Source: Winogradskyella sp. (GTDB taxonomy: Bacteria; Bacteroidota; Bacteroidia; Flavobacteriales; Flavobacteriaceae). Taken from it: a stretch of DNA of 64,000 bases. A model generated the notes under the pieces. It was not told the origin of the DNA. It saw only the letters and a list, made by a program, of their open reading frames with translations, and did no database searches. The DNA is taken from NCBI GenBank assembly GCA_004211785.1, contig SHBX01000001.1, positions 248,001-312,000 on the forward strand, written 5' to 3'. Of the stretch, positions 50,795 to 59,684 are shown piece after piece. Position 1 is the stretch's first letter. Every line of letters starts with the position of its first letter. Made by a program: the position numbers and the translations under genes.

Positions 50795-50828
50795 AAAAAA
50801 AGCCCATCAGAAATGATGGGCTTTTTTT
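50795..50828. terminator. Bidirectional intrinsic terminator between convergent genes
   Basis: AAAAAAAGCCCATCAgaaaTGATGGGCTTTTTTT. Confidence 0.9.
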
Positions 50829-50847
50829 ATTAATAATGTTTTTAGAT

Positions 50848-51423
50848 TTAATTCTTCCATTCTAAACTCTCCATAACACGTTTTATATCGTTTCTAAGAT
50901 ATATTGCAGCTGGATAGATAGAATCGTAATTAGGTTTTGCATAAAAGTAAAGAGAGCCGCTTAAAAAGTGATTTGTGCTATCCATAGCATAAAACTGCGA
51001 TTGAGAGGCAGCATTACCACCCACTTCGTAAAACATACCATAAATATTCTTTTTGGGATATTCAAAGAATTCACTTTGTATTTCGTCCGCTTTTTGAGTA
51101 TGCTTCTGAGTCAAGTTCTGAGCGTCTCTTAATAAGCTTTTTAAGTTGGCTTTAGTTACTTTTTTATAAGTTAGGTATATGGTACCTTTCAATTTCGGGT
51201 ATTCAATATCCACACTATATGATGTGCCGTTATTTTCAGTCTTTATTTTAGAAACAGATTTTGATAACGTGTTTCTTTCAAAAGAAAATGGCACAGGTAT
51301 ATCTACACGTTTATATGTTGGCTTAGGATAGTCTAATCTTAAAAAGGCCTTAGGTTTTGGCAATGGGTCATTGCCACAGCCAACTATAAAAAAGGCAAAA
51401 AGTGGAATTATGATTTTTTTCAT
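50848..51423 (-). CDS. gldD: Gliding motility lipoprotein GldD
   Basis: Lipobox VGC; PLPKPKAFLRLDYPKPTYKRVDIPVPFSFERN. Confidence 0.92.
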   Translation of the reverse strand: MKKIIIPLFAFFIVGCGNDPLPKPKAFLRLDYPKPTYKRVDIPVPFSFERNTLSKSVSKIKTENNGTSYSVDIEYPKLKGTIYLTYKKVTKANLKSLLRDAQNLTQKHTQKADEIQSEFFEYPKKNIYGMFYEVGGNAASQSQFYAMDSTNHFLSGSLYFYAKPNYDSIYPAAIYLRNDIKRVMESLEWKN

Positions 51424-51471
51424 TTTATGCTGAACTTGATTCAGTATCTTTTAAATATCAAACAAAATTTA

Positions 51472-52779
51472 CTAATCTAATATAGTAAGCTTTATTTGTT
51501 TTATGCGCTTTTTCTCAATAGCTTCTGTAGTAAAAACGTAGTTTTCAAAATTTATTTTACTATTGATGCGAGGAAATCCTCCAGAAATCTCTAAAATAAA
51601 ACCAGCAATGGTTTCAGCTTCGCCTTTTTTGTCTTCAAAAAGAGTCGTGTCTTTGAGCTCTAATATTTTATAGATATCCTTCAATTGTGTTTTGCCATCA
51701 AAGCGATAATTAGTATCATCTATTTTAGAGTAGTTGAGGTCATCTACATCATACTCATCACTAATATCACCCACAATTTCTTCAATAATATCTTCTAATG
51801 AAACAACACCAGAAGTACCGCCATATTCATCTACTACAACTGCTAAATGCACTTTTTTGGTTTGAAACTCTTGCATTAAATCGTCAAGTTTCTTGTTTTC
51901 TGGAACAAAGAAGGGTTCTCTTAAAATACGAGTCCAATCAAAAGATGTTTTATTGAGGTGAGGCAGTAAATCTTTAACGTATAGGATACCAACTACTTTA
52001 TCTATACTTTCTTCATAAACAGGAATACGAGAGTAACCGTTGCTAATTATCTCAGGGATAATGGTATTAAAATCAGCTTCGATATTAACTGCAAAAATAT
52101 CCATCCTTGGGCGCATAACTTGTTTTGTGTCTGTATTACCAAAAGAGACTATACTTTGAAGAATTTGCTGTTCTTCTTTCGTAGTATCGTTATCATCAGT
52201 TAACTCTAATGCCTGCGAAAGTTGATCTACACTAATATTAGATTTTTGCTTGCCTAATTTGTTTTGTATTTGGATGGTTATAAAACGTAACGGCATGCTT
52301 ACTGGTGAGAATATAACATCCAGAACCTTCAGTGGTCTTGCCATAGCAACAGAGAATTTAACACTGTTTCTACTGGCATATATTTTAGGAATAATTTCTC
52401 CAAATAAGAGAATTAAAAAAGTAGCAGAAACTACTTCAAGTAAAAATCTAAAAATTGAGTTTTCTATCGAAGAAAAAAGAAATTCACCCAAATAGGCAAA
52501 TAAAATAACGATGGCAATATTTATAAAATTATTAGCAACTAAGATGGTTGCCAGAAGCTTTTTGGGCTTTTCTAAAAGTGATGTAATAATGCCAATACTT
52601 TTTGTATGCTCACTGGTAGCAGTATCTATATCAGATTTTGTCAAAGAAAATAGAGCAACTTCAGCTCCAGAGATTAATGCAGAACAAAATAATAATACAG
52701 CAAGAACTATTATACTTACCAGAAAAGAGGTGTTAACGGTAATAAGAGAAATTAGTAAACTACTGGGTTCAGGGTCCAA
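51472..52779 (-). CDS. gldE: Gliding motility-associated hemolysin-like CBS/CorC protein GldE
   Basis: N-terminal TM (DUF21/CNNM), CBS pair (VMRPRMDIFAV, VVVDEYGGTSGVVSLEDIIEEIVGDI), CorC_HlyC C-terminus; adjacent to gldD. Confidence 0.92.
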   Translation of the reverse strand: MDPEPSSLLISLITVNTSFLVSIIVLAVLLFCSALISGAEVALFSLTKSDIDTATSEHTKSIGIITSLLEKPKKLLATILVANNFINIAIVILFAYLGEFLFSSIENSIFRFLLEVVSATFLILLFGEIIPKIYASRNSVKFSVAMARPLKVLDVIFSPVSMPLRFITIQIQNKLGKQKSNISVDQLSQALELTDDNDTTKEEQQILQSIVSFGNTDTKQVMRPRMDIFAVNIEADFNTIIPEIISNGYSRIPVYEESIDKVVGILYVKDLLPHLNKTSFDWTRILREPFFVPENKKLDDLMQEFQTKKVHLAVVVDEYGGTSGVVSLEDIIEEIVGDISDEYDVDDLNYSKIDDTNYRFDGKTQLKDIYKILELKDTTLFEDKKGEAETIAGFILEISGGFPRINSKINFENYVFTTEAIEKKRIKQIKLTILD

Positions 52780-52807
52780 AGTAAATAGGTTTTATTCTAT
52801 AATAATC

Positions 52808-53260
52808 TTAAAATGGTAAATCGTCGTTATCATCCGTTAAGGGTACATCATTTGCTGATTTTGCAGACTCTGATGCTTGAGCGGGATTTTGTGGAGCAGT
52901 ATTATTGGATGGTTGCTGTTCGTTCTTATTTGTCAAAAACGTAAAATCGTTACACTGAATTTCAGTAGAGTAGCGCTCCATACCTTTGTCATCAGTCCAC
53001 TTACGTGTTTTAATACGACCTTCTATATATACCTTATCACCTTTGCTTAGATATTTTTCACAAATTTCCGCGGCTTTGTTACGCACAACAACATTATGCC
53101 ATTCCGTATTAGAAACACGCTCGTTAGTTTGCTTGTTGGTATAAGTCTCGTTAGTTGCCAAAGGAAAACGACCAACACAATTTTTATCATCAAAATAATG
53201 CATCTTTACTTCATCTCCCAAATGCCCAATTAGCATTACTTTATTTAGTGTTCCAGACAT
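52808..53260 (-). CDS. ssb: Single-stranded DNA-binding protein
   Basis: MSGTLNKVMLIGHLGDEVKMHYFDDKNCVGRFPLATNE; acidic tip TDDNDDLPF. Confidence 0.97.
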   Translation of the reverse strand: MSGTLNKVMLIGHLGDEVKMHYFDDKNCVGRFPLATNETYTNKQTNERVSNTEWHNVVVRNKAAEICEKYLSKGDKVYIEGRIKTRKWTDDKGMERYSTEIQCNDFTFLTNKNEQQPSNNTAPQNPAQASESAKSANDVPLTDDNDDLPF

Positions 53261-53289
53261 AATATTCTATTTCGGTTTAACGTAGAGTG

Positions 53290-53297
53290 CAAAATTA
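53290..53297 (-). promoter_or_regulatory. TAATTTTG -7-like element upstream of ssb-gldE-gldD
   Basis: Minus-strand match to TAnnTTTG. Confidence 0.45.
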
Positions 53298-53349
53298 CAC
53301 TTTTTCTATTCCGTATTTAAAAATAATAAAAATAAGAATAGGGTAGTTT

Positions 53350-54390
53350 CTAAAATTTGAATTTAGATATAAACTCACTAATCAAAGTTGGTACAGGATA
53401 GTCTTTTATTTTGTCGGTAGATATTCCTTCTTCGGGTAAATAATTTACTTCAATAATCCAGAACTTGGTATGCAAATGCTGATGCGATAATTTATGCACA
53501 ACATCTTTCTCATTATACAGACTAAATTCAAAATCTAAATTTTTCAGAAATTCACTTTCTGAAGATGAGGCTTTAAATTCTGATATAGCAATACTTTTTT
53601 CAGTTTCTAGAAGCGGAAACTGATATAGATTTTGCCAAATCCCTTTTTGAGTACGCTGCTCAATAATTGTGTTCTTTTTGGCGTCAATAATAACGAGATA
53701 ATTAAAATATCTATTTCTAACCTTCAGCTTTTTTAATTTAACAGGTAATTCAGAAATTTTATTTTTCTGAAACGCCAGACAACCAGATTGAAGCGGACAA
53801 ACAATACAGTATGGATTTTTTGGTTTGCACTGTTGCGCACCAAACTCCATGATTGCTTGATTAAAAAGAGCAGGTTGTTTTTGGTCAATTAGCTTTGTTG
53901 CTAAGGCTTTAAACTCTTTAATGCCTTTTGTAGAATTTATTGGTGTTTCTATACCATAAAAACGAGATAATACTCTGTAAACATTTCCATCTACAACTGC
54001 AGCCACTTCTCCAAAAGCAATTGATGAAATAGCACTAGCAGTATAGTCGCCAATACCTTTTAGTTTTATAATTTCATTGTAATTATCAGGAAATATACCA
54101 TCTAACTCATTAACTATATGTTTGGCAGTATAATGTAGGTTTCTTGCTCTAGAATAGTAACCCAAACCTTGCCATAGTTTTAAAACGTTTTGCTCATCAC
54201 TTTTTGCAAGGTCAAAAACCGTAGGAAATGCTTTTACAAAAGATTCGTAATATGGCAAACCCTGCTTAACCTGTGTTTGCTGTAAAATAATTTCAGAAAG
54301 CCAGATGTAATATGGATTTATGGTACGCCTCCAAGGCAAATCTCTTTTATTGTCTGAATACCAGTTAATTACGTTTTTCGAAAAATTCAT
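53350..54390 (-). CDS. mutY: A/G-specific adenine glycosylase
   Basis: WYSDNKRDLPWRRTINPYYIWLSEIILQQTQV; LKGIGDYTASAISSIAFGE; 4Fe4S CKPKNPYCIVCPLQSGC. Confidence 0.97.
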   Translation of the reverse strand: MNFSKNVINWYSDNKRDLPWRRTINPYYIWLSEIILQQTQVKQGLPYYESFVKAFPTVFDLAKSDEQNVLKLWQGLGYYSRARNLHYTAKHIVNELDGIFPDNYNEIIKLKGIGDYTASAISSIAFGEVAAVVDGNVYRVLSRFYGIETPINSTKGIKEFKALATKLIDQKQPALFNQAIMEFGAQQCKPKNPYCIVCPLQSGCLAFQKNKISELPVKLKKLKVRNRYFNYLVIIDAKKNTIIEQRTQKGIWQNLYQFPLLETEKSIAISEFKASSSESEFLKNLDFEFSLYNEKDVVHKLSHQHLHTKFWIIEVNYLPEEGISTDKIKDYPVPTLISEFISKFKF

Positions 54391-54452
54391 TTATTAAAAT
54401 GTAAGGCATTGCAAACATAAAACTATATACGCTTAAATTTTAATGAATTACG

Positions 54453-54485
54453 TTTGAAATATTGAAATTAAATTACATATATTTG
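54453..54485 (+). promoter_or_regulatory. Bacteroidota-type promoter TTTG-N21-TATATTTG upstream of the HU gene
   Basis: TTTG 54453-54456; TATATTTG 54478-54485. Confidence 0.55.
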
Positions 54486-54526
54486 CTACCCCTTAAAATA
54501 ATAGTAACACAAATAAATTAAACAAA

Positions 54527-54817
54527 ATGACAAAAGCAGATTTAGTAGCTAAAATTTCTGATAAATTAGGAATTGAAAAAGGTGATGTACAAGCTACAGT
54601 TGAATCTTTCATGGACGAAGTAAAAACATCTTTAGAGAGTGGAGATAACGTATATTTAAGAGGTTTTGGAAGCTTTATAATCAAAACTAGAGCAGAAAAA
54701 ACGGGACGTAACATTTCTAAGAATACAACCATAAAAATACCAGCTCACAACATACCAGCATTTAAGCCAGCTAAAATCTTTTTAGAAGGTGTTAAATCTA
54801 AAGTAGAAGTGAACTAA
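54527..54817 (+). CDS. HU/IHF-family DNA-binding protein
   Basis: MTKADLVAKISDKLGIEKGDVQATVESFMDEVKTSLESGDNVYLRGFGSFIIKTRAEKTGRNISKNTTIKIPAHNIPAFKPAK. Confidence 0.97.
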   Translation: MTKADLVAKISDKLGIEKGDVQATVESFMDEVKTSLESGDNVYLRGFGSFIIKTRAEKTGRNISKNTTIKIPAHNIPAFKPAKIFLEGVKSKVEVN

Positions 54818-54857
54818 GACATACTAAGTAAAATATTAATTTAAAAACGAATTATTT

Positions 54858-54947
54858 ATGCCAAGTGGTAAAAAAAGAAAAAGACACAAGGTAGCGACGC
54901 ATAAGCGTAAGAAACGTAGACGCGCTAATCGTCACAAGAAAAAATAA
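54858..54947 (+). CDS. 29-aa ultra-basic protein, AURKAIP1/COX24 (mS38/bS22-like) family candidate
   Basis: MPSGKKRKRHKVATHKRKKRRRANRHKKK*; followed by an intrinsic terminator; absent from the supplied ORF track. Confidence 0.85.
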   Translation: MPSGKKRKRHKVATHKRKKRRRANRHKKK

Positions 54948-54952
54948 ATCGG

Positions 54953-54979
54953 AAAAGTAGTTAGGATAACTACTTTTTT
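54953..54979 (+). terminator. Intrinsic terminator after the 29-aa ORF
   Basis: AAAAGTAGTTAggaTAACTACTTTTTT. Confidence 0.85.
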
Positions 54980-55124
54980 CGGTTTTAAAAAAACGTTCTT
55001 TGATATAAAATCTACGGTTGTATTTAATAGATTGCACCATAGATTTACTGGATATTACATCCTGTGTCAAAAAATTAAGTAAAATCCATTTGTCTCAATT
55101 AAGAGATAGATAAAAATTAACATC

Positions 55125-56669
55125 ATGAACAAAGAATTAATCGTAAGATCGAGTTCAGATATTGTTGATTTTGCCTTATTAAAAGATGGAAAACTTATTG
55201 AATTGCACAAAGATGAAGAGGATAACAACTTTGCAGTTGGTGATATTTTTATTGCCAAAATACGTAAAGTCATTCCTGGACTCAACGCTGCGTTTGTAAA
55301 CGTAGGTTATGAGAAAGATGCATTTTTGCATTACCATGATTTGGGTCCGCAAATGCCTTCTCTTTTAAAATTCATTAAACGTGTAAGCACAGGGAAATTA
55401 AGAGATTACACACTCAAAAACTTTCCTTTTGAAAAAGATTTAGACAAAAATGGCAAAATTGCAGAAGCCATAAAGTCTAACCAATCACTACTAGTACAAG
55501 TTGTAAAAGAGCCAATTTCTACCAAAGGACCTCGCATTAGTTCAGAATTATCTATTGCTGGTCGTTATATTGTTTTGGTACCTTTTTCTAATCGTATTTC
55601 TGTTTCTCAAAAAATAGAATCTCAAGAAGAAAAAGACCGACTAAAACGTTTGGTAAAAAGTATTACACCTAAAGGTTTTGGCGTAATTATACGTACCGTT
55701 GCCGAAGGTAAAAAAGTGGCAGAAATAGATAGTGATTTACAAAATTTGCTGAATCGATGGACAGCAATGTGTAAAAAACTCTACAAAGCACATCACCCAA
55801 CAAAAGTATTGGGAGAAATGAACAAAGCATCCTCAATTTTGAGAGATATCTTTAACGATTCGTTCTCTGGTATTCATGTTAATGATGAGATTTTGTATGG
55901 TCAAGTAAAAGATTATGTGCAACAGATTGCACCAAAAAAGGAAAACATTGTAAAACACTACAAAAACGGCATGCCAATTTTTGAGAAATTTGGTATCGAA
56001 CGTCAAATAAAAACATCATTTGGACGTACCGTAAGCATGGCAAAAGGCGCTTATTTGGTTATAGAACATACTGAAGCCTTACATGTTGTAGATGTTAATA
56101 GTGGTAATCGCTCTAATAAAGAGAAAAACCAAGAAGACACTGCTTTAGAGGTTAATTTAATATCTGCGTCCGAGGTTGCCAGACAATTACGTTTACGTGA
56201 TATGGGCGGCATCATAGTTATCGATTTTATCGATATGGGTAAAGCAGAAAATCGAAAAAAACTTTACAATCATCTTCGTGATGAAATGAAAGATGATAAA
56301 GCAAAGCATAAAATATTACCGCCGAGTAAGTTTGGATTAGTGCAAATAACCAGACAGCGCGTTAGGCCAGAACGTAATATTAAAACTAAAGAGGTCAATC
56401 CTAATAGTGCTGGTGGTGACGAAATCGAAGCGCCAATCAAAGTTGTAGAACGTATGAGTCAAGACTTAGAAAGGATTTACAAAAAAGACTATAAAAAGGT
56501 ATCATTACATGCACATCCTTTTATAGCAGCCTTTTTAACCAAAGGGTTTCCATCTGTACGTTCAAAGTGGTTTTTTGAACACAAAAAATGGGTAAAAGTT
56601 TTACCTAGAGATGCTTACACTTATCTTGAATATCATTTTTTTGATAAAAATGGTAACAAAATCAAATAA
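55125..56669 (+). CDS. rng: Ribonuclease E/G family protein
   Basis: MNKELIVRSSSDIVDFALLKDGKLIELHKDEE, S1-like domain, ALHVVDVNSGNRSNK, GGIIVIDFIDMGKAENRKKLYNHLRDEM. Confidence 0.95.
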   Translation: MNKELIVRSSSDIVDFALLKDGKLIELHKDEEDNNFAVGDIFIAKIRKVIPGLNAAFVNVGYEKDAFLHYHDLGPQMPSLLKFIKRVSTGKLRDYTLKNFPFEKDLDKNGKIAEAIKSNQSLLVQVVKEPISTKGPRISSELSIAGRYIVLVPFSNRISVSQKIESQEEKDRLKRLVKSITPKGFGVIIRTVAEGKKVAEIDSDLQNLLNRWTAMCKKLYKAHHPTKVLGEMNKASSILRDIFNDSFSGIHVNDEILYGQVKDYVQQIAPKKENIVKHYKNGMPIFEKFGIERQIKTSFGRTVSMAKGAYLVIEHTEALHVVDVNSGNRSNKEKNQEDTALEVNLISASEVARQLRLRDMGGIIVIDFIDMGKAENRKKLYNHLRDEMKDDKAKHKILPPSKFGLVQITRQRVRPERNIKTKEVNPNSAGGDEIEAPIKVVERMSQDLERIYKKDYKKVSLHAHPFIAAFLTKGFPSVRSKWFFEHKKWVKVLPRDAYTYLEYHFFDKNGNKIK

Positions 56670-56680
56670 TATCTATTAGT

Positions 56681-56715
56681 AAAAAAGCCCTTCCAAATTT
56701 GGAAGGGCTTTTTTT
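56681..56715. terminator. Perfect palindromic terminator after rng
   Basis: AAAAAAGCCCTTCCAAATTTGGAAGGGCTTTTTTT. Confidence 0.92.
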
Positions 56716-56722
56716 GTATATA

Positions 56723-56756
56723 AAAAATCCTTTCATCTTGCGACAAAAGGATTTTT
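56723..56756. terminator. Second back-to-back hairpin, probable terminator for the opposing small gene
   Basis: AAAAATCCTTTcatcttgcgacaAAAGGATTTTT. Confidence 0.7.
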
Positions 56757-56781
56757 ATGATTTAAAACTAAATTATTGTGT

Positions 56782-57039
56782 CTAGCACAACTTTACGCGA
56801 CGCACTTTGTCTTTAAGACTCTTGCGATAAGCTTTAATGCTTATTATATCGTTACTTTTCTTGTAATTAACTTTAAGGTGTTTGGCATTACGAGATGCTC
56901 TAGCTTTTCTAGGAGCAACATCTTCAGCCTTCTTTAAAACTACTAATTCTGTAGCATCAATAGATACAGACTCATTAGTCTGTGCGAACCCTGCTAGTGG
57001 TAGAGTTAAGAATGCTAGTATTAGAATTAAGTTTTTCAT
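56782..57039 (-). CDS. Small exported basic protein of unknown function
   Basis: Signal peptide MKNLILILAFLTLPLAGFAQ; mature region rich in K/R ending VRRVKLC. Confidence 0.72.
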   Translation of the reverse strand: MKNLILILAFLTLPLAGFAQTNESVSIDATELVVLKKAEDVAPRKARASRNAKHLKVNYKKSNDIISIKAYRKSLKDKVRRVKLC

Positions 57040-57144
57040 TTGTTTTTATTGTTCTTATTTTTAACAACAGGGCAAATTAACGACACAAAAGAGTATACCT
57101 TACAATTTTTTAGACCAATCCAGTATACTTTTAGACAAACGGAA

Positions 57145-57183
57145 TACATTTGTTTAAAACATCGACGAAATGCACAATTTCGT
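57145..57183 (+). promoter_or_regulatory. TACATTTG -7-like element followed by a perfect inverted repeat ACGAAATgcacaATTTCGT
   Basis: TACATTTG 57145-57152; arms 57165-57171 and 57177-57183. Confidence 0.45.
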
Positions 57184-57213
57184 TCTGTAGCCCTTTAAAA
57201 TCAATACGATATA

Positions 57214-58626
57214 ATGACAGAAAATACCGATAATCCATACTATAGTTTATTCCTAAAGCAAAAAAGCAATCAATTTAATATTGCTAATAGTACTTATAGT
57301 CAGCGTATTACAAAGTTAAATGCACTTCAACGAGCTATAGAAATTACGTATAGAGATAAAATACAAGAAGCGCTATATAAAGATTTAAGAAGACCTTTGG
57401 TTGAGTCCGATTTAGTGGCAGTTTATCTCGTAATTAAGGAAATCAAGCATGCAAAGACCAATCTTCATCGTTGGCTAAAAAAGCAAAAAGTAAAATCTCA
57501 GATAACTCTTTTGGGTACTAGTTCTTGGATAAGCTACGAGCCAAAGGGTGTTTGCTTAATCATATCCCCTTGGAATTATCCTATTAATCTTGCATTATCT
57601 CCTTTAGTTGCTGCAATAGCTGCTGGTAATTCTGTAATCATAAAACCATCAGAAATAGCAAAGCACAGTTCTACTTTACTTGTAGAGCTTATCTCTTCTC
57701 TTTATAAAGAGGACGAAGTTGCGGTTATTAAAGGTGGAGTAGAAACAGCACAACATCTTTTAAAATTACCTTTTAATCACATTTTCTTTACGGGATCCAT
57801 ACCTGTAGGCAAAATTGTGATGGAAGCAGCAGCAAAACATTTAACATCTGTAACATTAGAGCTTGGTGGAAAATCACCAGTAATAATAGACCAATCAGCT
57901 AATTTAAAACAAGCAGCTGAAGCTGTGGTTTGGATAAAACATTTCAACTGTGGACAAACTTGTATTGCGCCAGATTTTATTTTTATTCATGAATCTATAA
58001 AACAAGAGTTTTTAGAACACTATAAGCGAGTTTTAGTTAGGTATTATGGTGAAGATGCTTCTAAATCTGAAACATATGGTAGAATCATTAACAATAAGAA
58101 TTTTAAACGCTTAGAGTTGTATTTAGAAGATGCTAAGTCGAAGAATGCTCATTTTGAGGTTCAAGGGTTAAAGAATGAGCAAGATAAATTTATTGGTCCG
58201 ACAGTAATTTCAGATTTACCAGAGGACTCATTATTATTAAAGGAAGAAATATTTGGACCCATACTCCCAATTAAGACTTTTAATCAGCTGGATGAAGTGA
58301 CAGATTATCTTAAGTCCAAAGAAAAACCTTTAGCATTATACATATATGCTAAAAATAGAAAGACTATTGATTTGTTAATTAAAAACACTCGAGCTGGAGG
58401 GACAGGAATTAACAATAACGGATTACACTTTTCTAACCATAACTTACCTTTTGGTGGCAGTAATAGTAGCGGGATAGGAAAAGCTCATGGTTTCTATAGC
58501 TTTAAAGAATTCTCTAATGTACGCTCAATATTAAAAAGATATTCCATTGGCCCAATCAGATTATTATATCCGCCGTATACTAGTTTTAAAGAATTAATTG
58601 CAAGAATTACAGTTAAATGGCTTTAA
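57214..58626 (+). CDS. Aldehyde dehydrogenase family protein (class 3-like)
   Basis: LIISPWNYPINLALSPLVAAIAAGNSVIIKPSE; VTLELGGKSPVII; HFNCGQTCIAPDF. Confidence 0.95.
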   Translation: MTENTDNPYYSLFLKQKSNQFNIANSTYSQRITKLNALQRAIEITYRDKIQEALYKDLRRPLVESDLVAVYLVIKEIKHAKTNLHRWLKKQKVKSQITLLGTSSWISYEPKGVCLIISPWNYPINLALSPLVAAIAAGNSVIIKPSEIAKHSSTLLVELISSLYKEDEVAVIKGGVETAQHLLKLPFNHIFFTGSIPVGKIVMEAAAKHLTSVTLELGGKSPVIIDQSANLKQAAEAVVWIKHFNCGQTCIAPDFIFIHESIKQEFLEHYKRVLVRYYGEDASKSETYGRIINNKNFKRLELYLEDAKSKNAHFEVQGLKNEQDKFIGPTVISDLPEDSLLLKEEIFGPILPIKTFNQLDEVTDYLKSKEKPLALYIYAKNRKTIDLLIKNTRAGGTGINNNGLHFSNHNLPFGGSNSSGIGKAHGFYSFKEFSNVRSILKRYSIGPIRLLYPPYTSFKELIARITVKWL

Positions 58627-59630
58627 GCTTTATTATAAAAGTCTGACTGTATCTGCTTATTCTCACCATCTTGAAATTTAGTCATGCTAAAATATTGATG
58701 GATAGAATAACAGCCCGTTTCACCTTTTTTATTTACCGCTATATAACCAACTTGAAAATCTTTATAATCTTTTCCAGGTTTATTAACGATACGACCTATA
58801 GCTTCTTCGCAGGCTTCTTGAGGGGTTTTACCTTGGCGCATCAATTCTACAATTAGAAAACTTCCCACAGTTTTTACAACTTCTTCGCCAAGTCCAGTTG
58901 CGGTAGCACCACCAATTTCGTTATCAATAAATAAACCAGAACCTATAATTGGTGAGTCGCCAATACGACCATTCATTTTGTAAGCTAAACCACTGGTAGT
59001 ACACGCTCCAGAAATATCACCGTTTTTATCTACTGCGAGCATGCCAATAGTATCATGATTTTCAATATTAATAATAGGTTTATATTTGGCTTCAACTTTC
59101 CATTTTTCCCAAGCTTTTTTTGAAGCTTCGGTTAATAAGTCTTCTGCTTCAAAACCTTGTTCGAGTGCAAATTGTTTTGCGCCTTCGCCTGCAAGCATTA
59201 CATGTGGTGTGTCTTCCATTACTTTTCTAGCTACAGATACAGCATGTTTGACATCTTTTAAATAGACTACAGCACCACAATTACCATTTTTGTCCATGAT
59301 ACAAGCATCAAGCGTGACATTGCCCTCACGGTCTGGTAAACCACCTTTACCAACGGATTGTCCTTTTTCGTTTGCTTCTTCTACTTTACAACCAAGTTCT
59401 ACAGCATCTAGAGAACTTCCTCCGGATTCCATTACTTCCATCGCTTTTGATGTTGCGTCAATAACATGCCAAGTGGCAACAACTACAGGTAATAAGGCTT
59501 TAGATTCAGAGTTTTCTTTAATAGATGTTGGTTTGCCTTCAACTTTGTCATCACAAGATGTCATTGCTGCGCCTACAGCCAATCCAACACCAGTTAATGA
59601 AGCATTTTTTAAAAATTTTCTACGTTTCAT
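58623..59630 (-). CDS. Glycosylasparaginase (N4-(beta-N-acetylglucosaminyl)-L-asparaginase), exported
   Basis: RRKFLKNASLTGVGLAVGAAMTSC Tat/lipoprotein-like signal; NHDTIGMLAVDKNGDISGACTTSGLAYKMNGRIGDSPIIGSGLF autocatalytic Thr. Confidence 0.93.
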   Translation of the reverse strand: MKRRKFLKNASLTGVGLAVGAAMTSCDDKVEGKPTSIKENSESKALLPVVVATWHVIDATSKAMEVMESGGSSLDAVELGCKVEEANEKGQSVGKGGLPDREGNVTLDACIMDKNGNCGAVVYLKDVKHAVSVARKVMEDTPHVMLAGEGAKQFALEQGFEAEDLLTEASKKAWEKWKVEAKYKPIINIENHDTIGMLAVDKNGDISGACTTSGLAYKMNGRIGDSPIIGSGLFIDNEIGGATATGLGEEVVKTVGSFLIVELMRQGKTPQEACEEAIGRIVNKPGKDYKDFQVGYIAVNKKGETGCYSIHQYFSMTKFQDGENKQIQSDFYNKA

Positions 59631-59647
59631 AAAAAAGACATTTATTT

Positions 59648-59674
59648 GGTCGCTGAACGGAGTCGAAGCGAGTC
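59648..59674. repeat. REP-like element copy 1 (intergenic)
   Basis: GGTCGCTGAACGGAGTCGAAGCGAGTC. Confidence 0.65.
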
Positions 59675-59684
59675 AAATTATTGA

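Noticed and set aside
50848-53260. gldD-gldE-ssb linkage as novel
   Set aside because: I recognise this as a standard conserved gliding-locus arrangement in Flavobacteriaceae.
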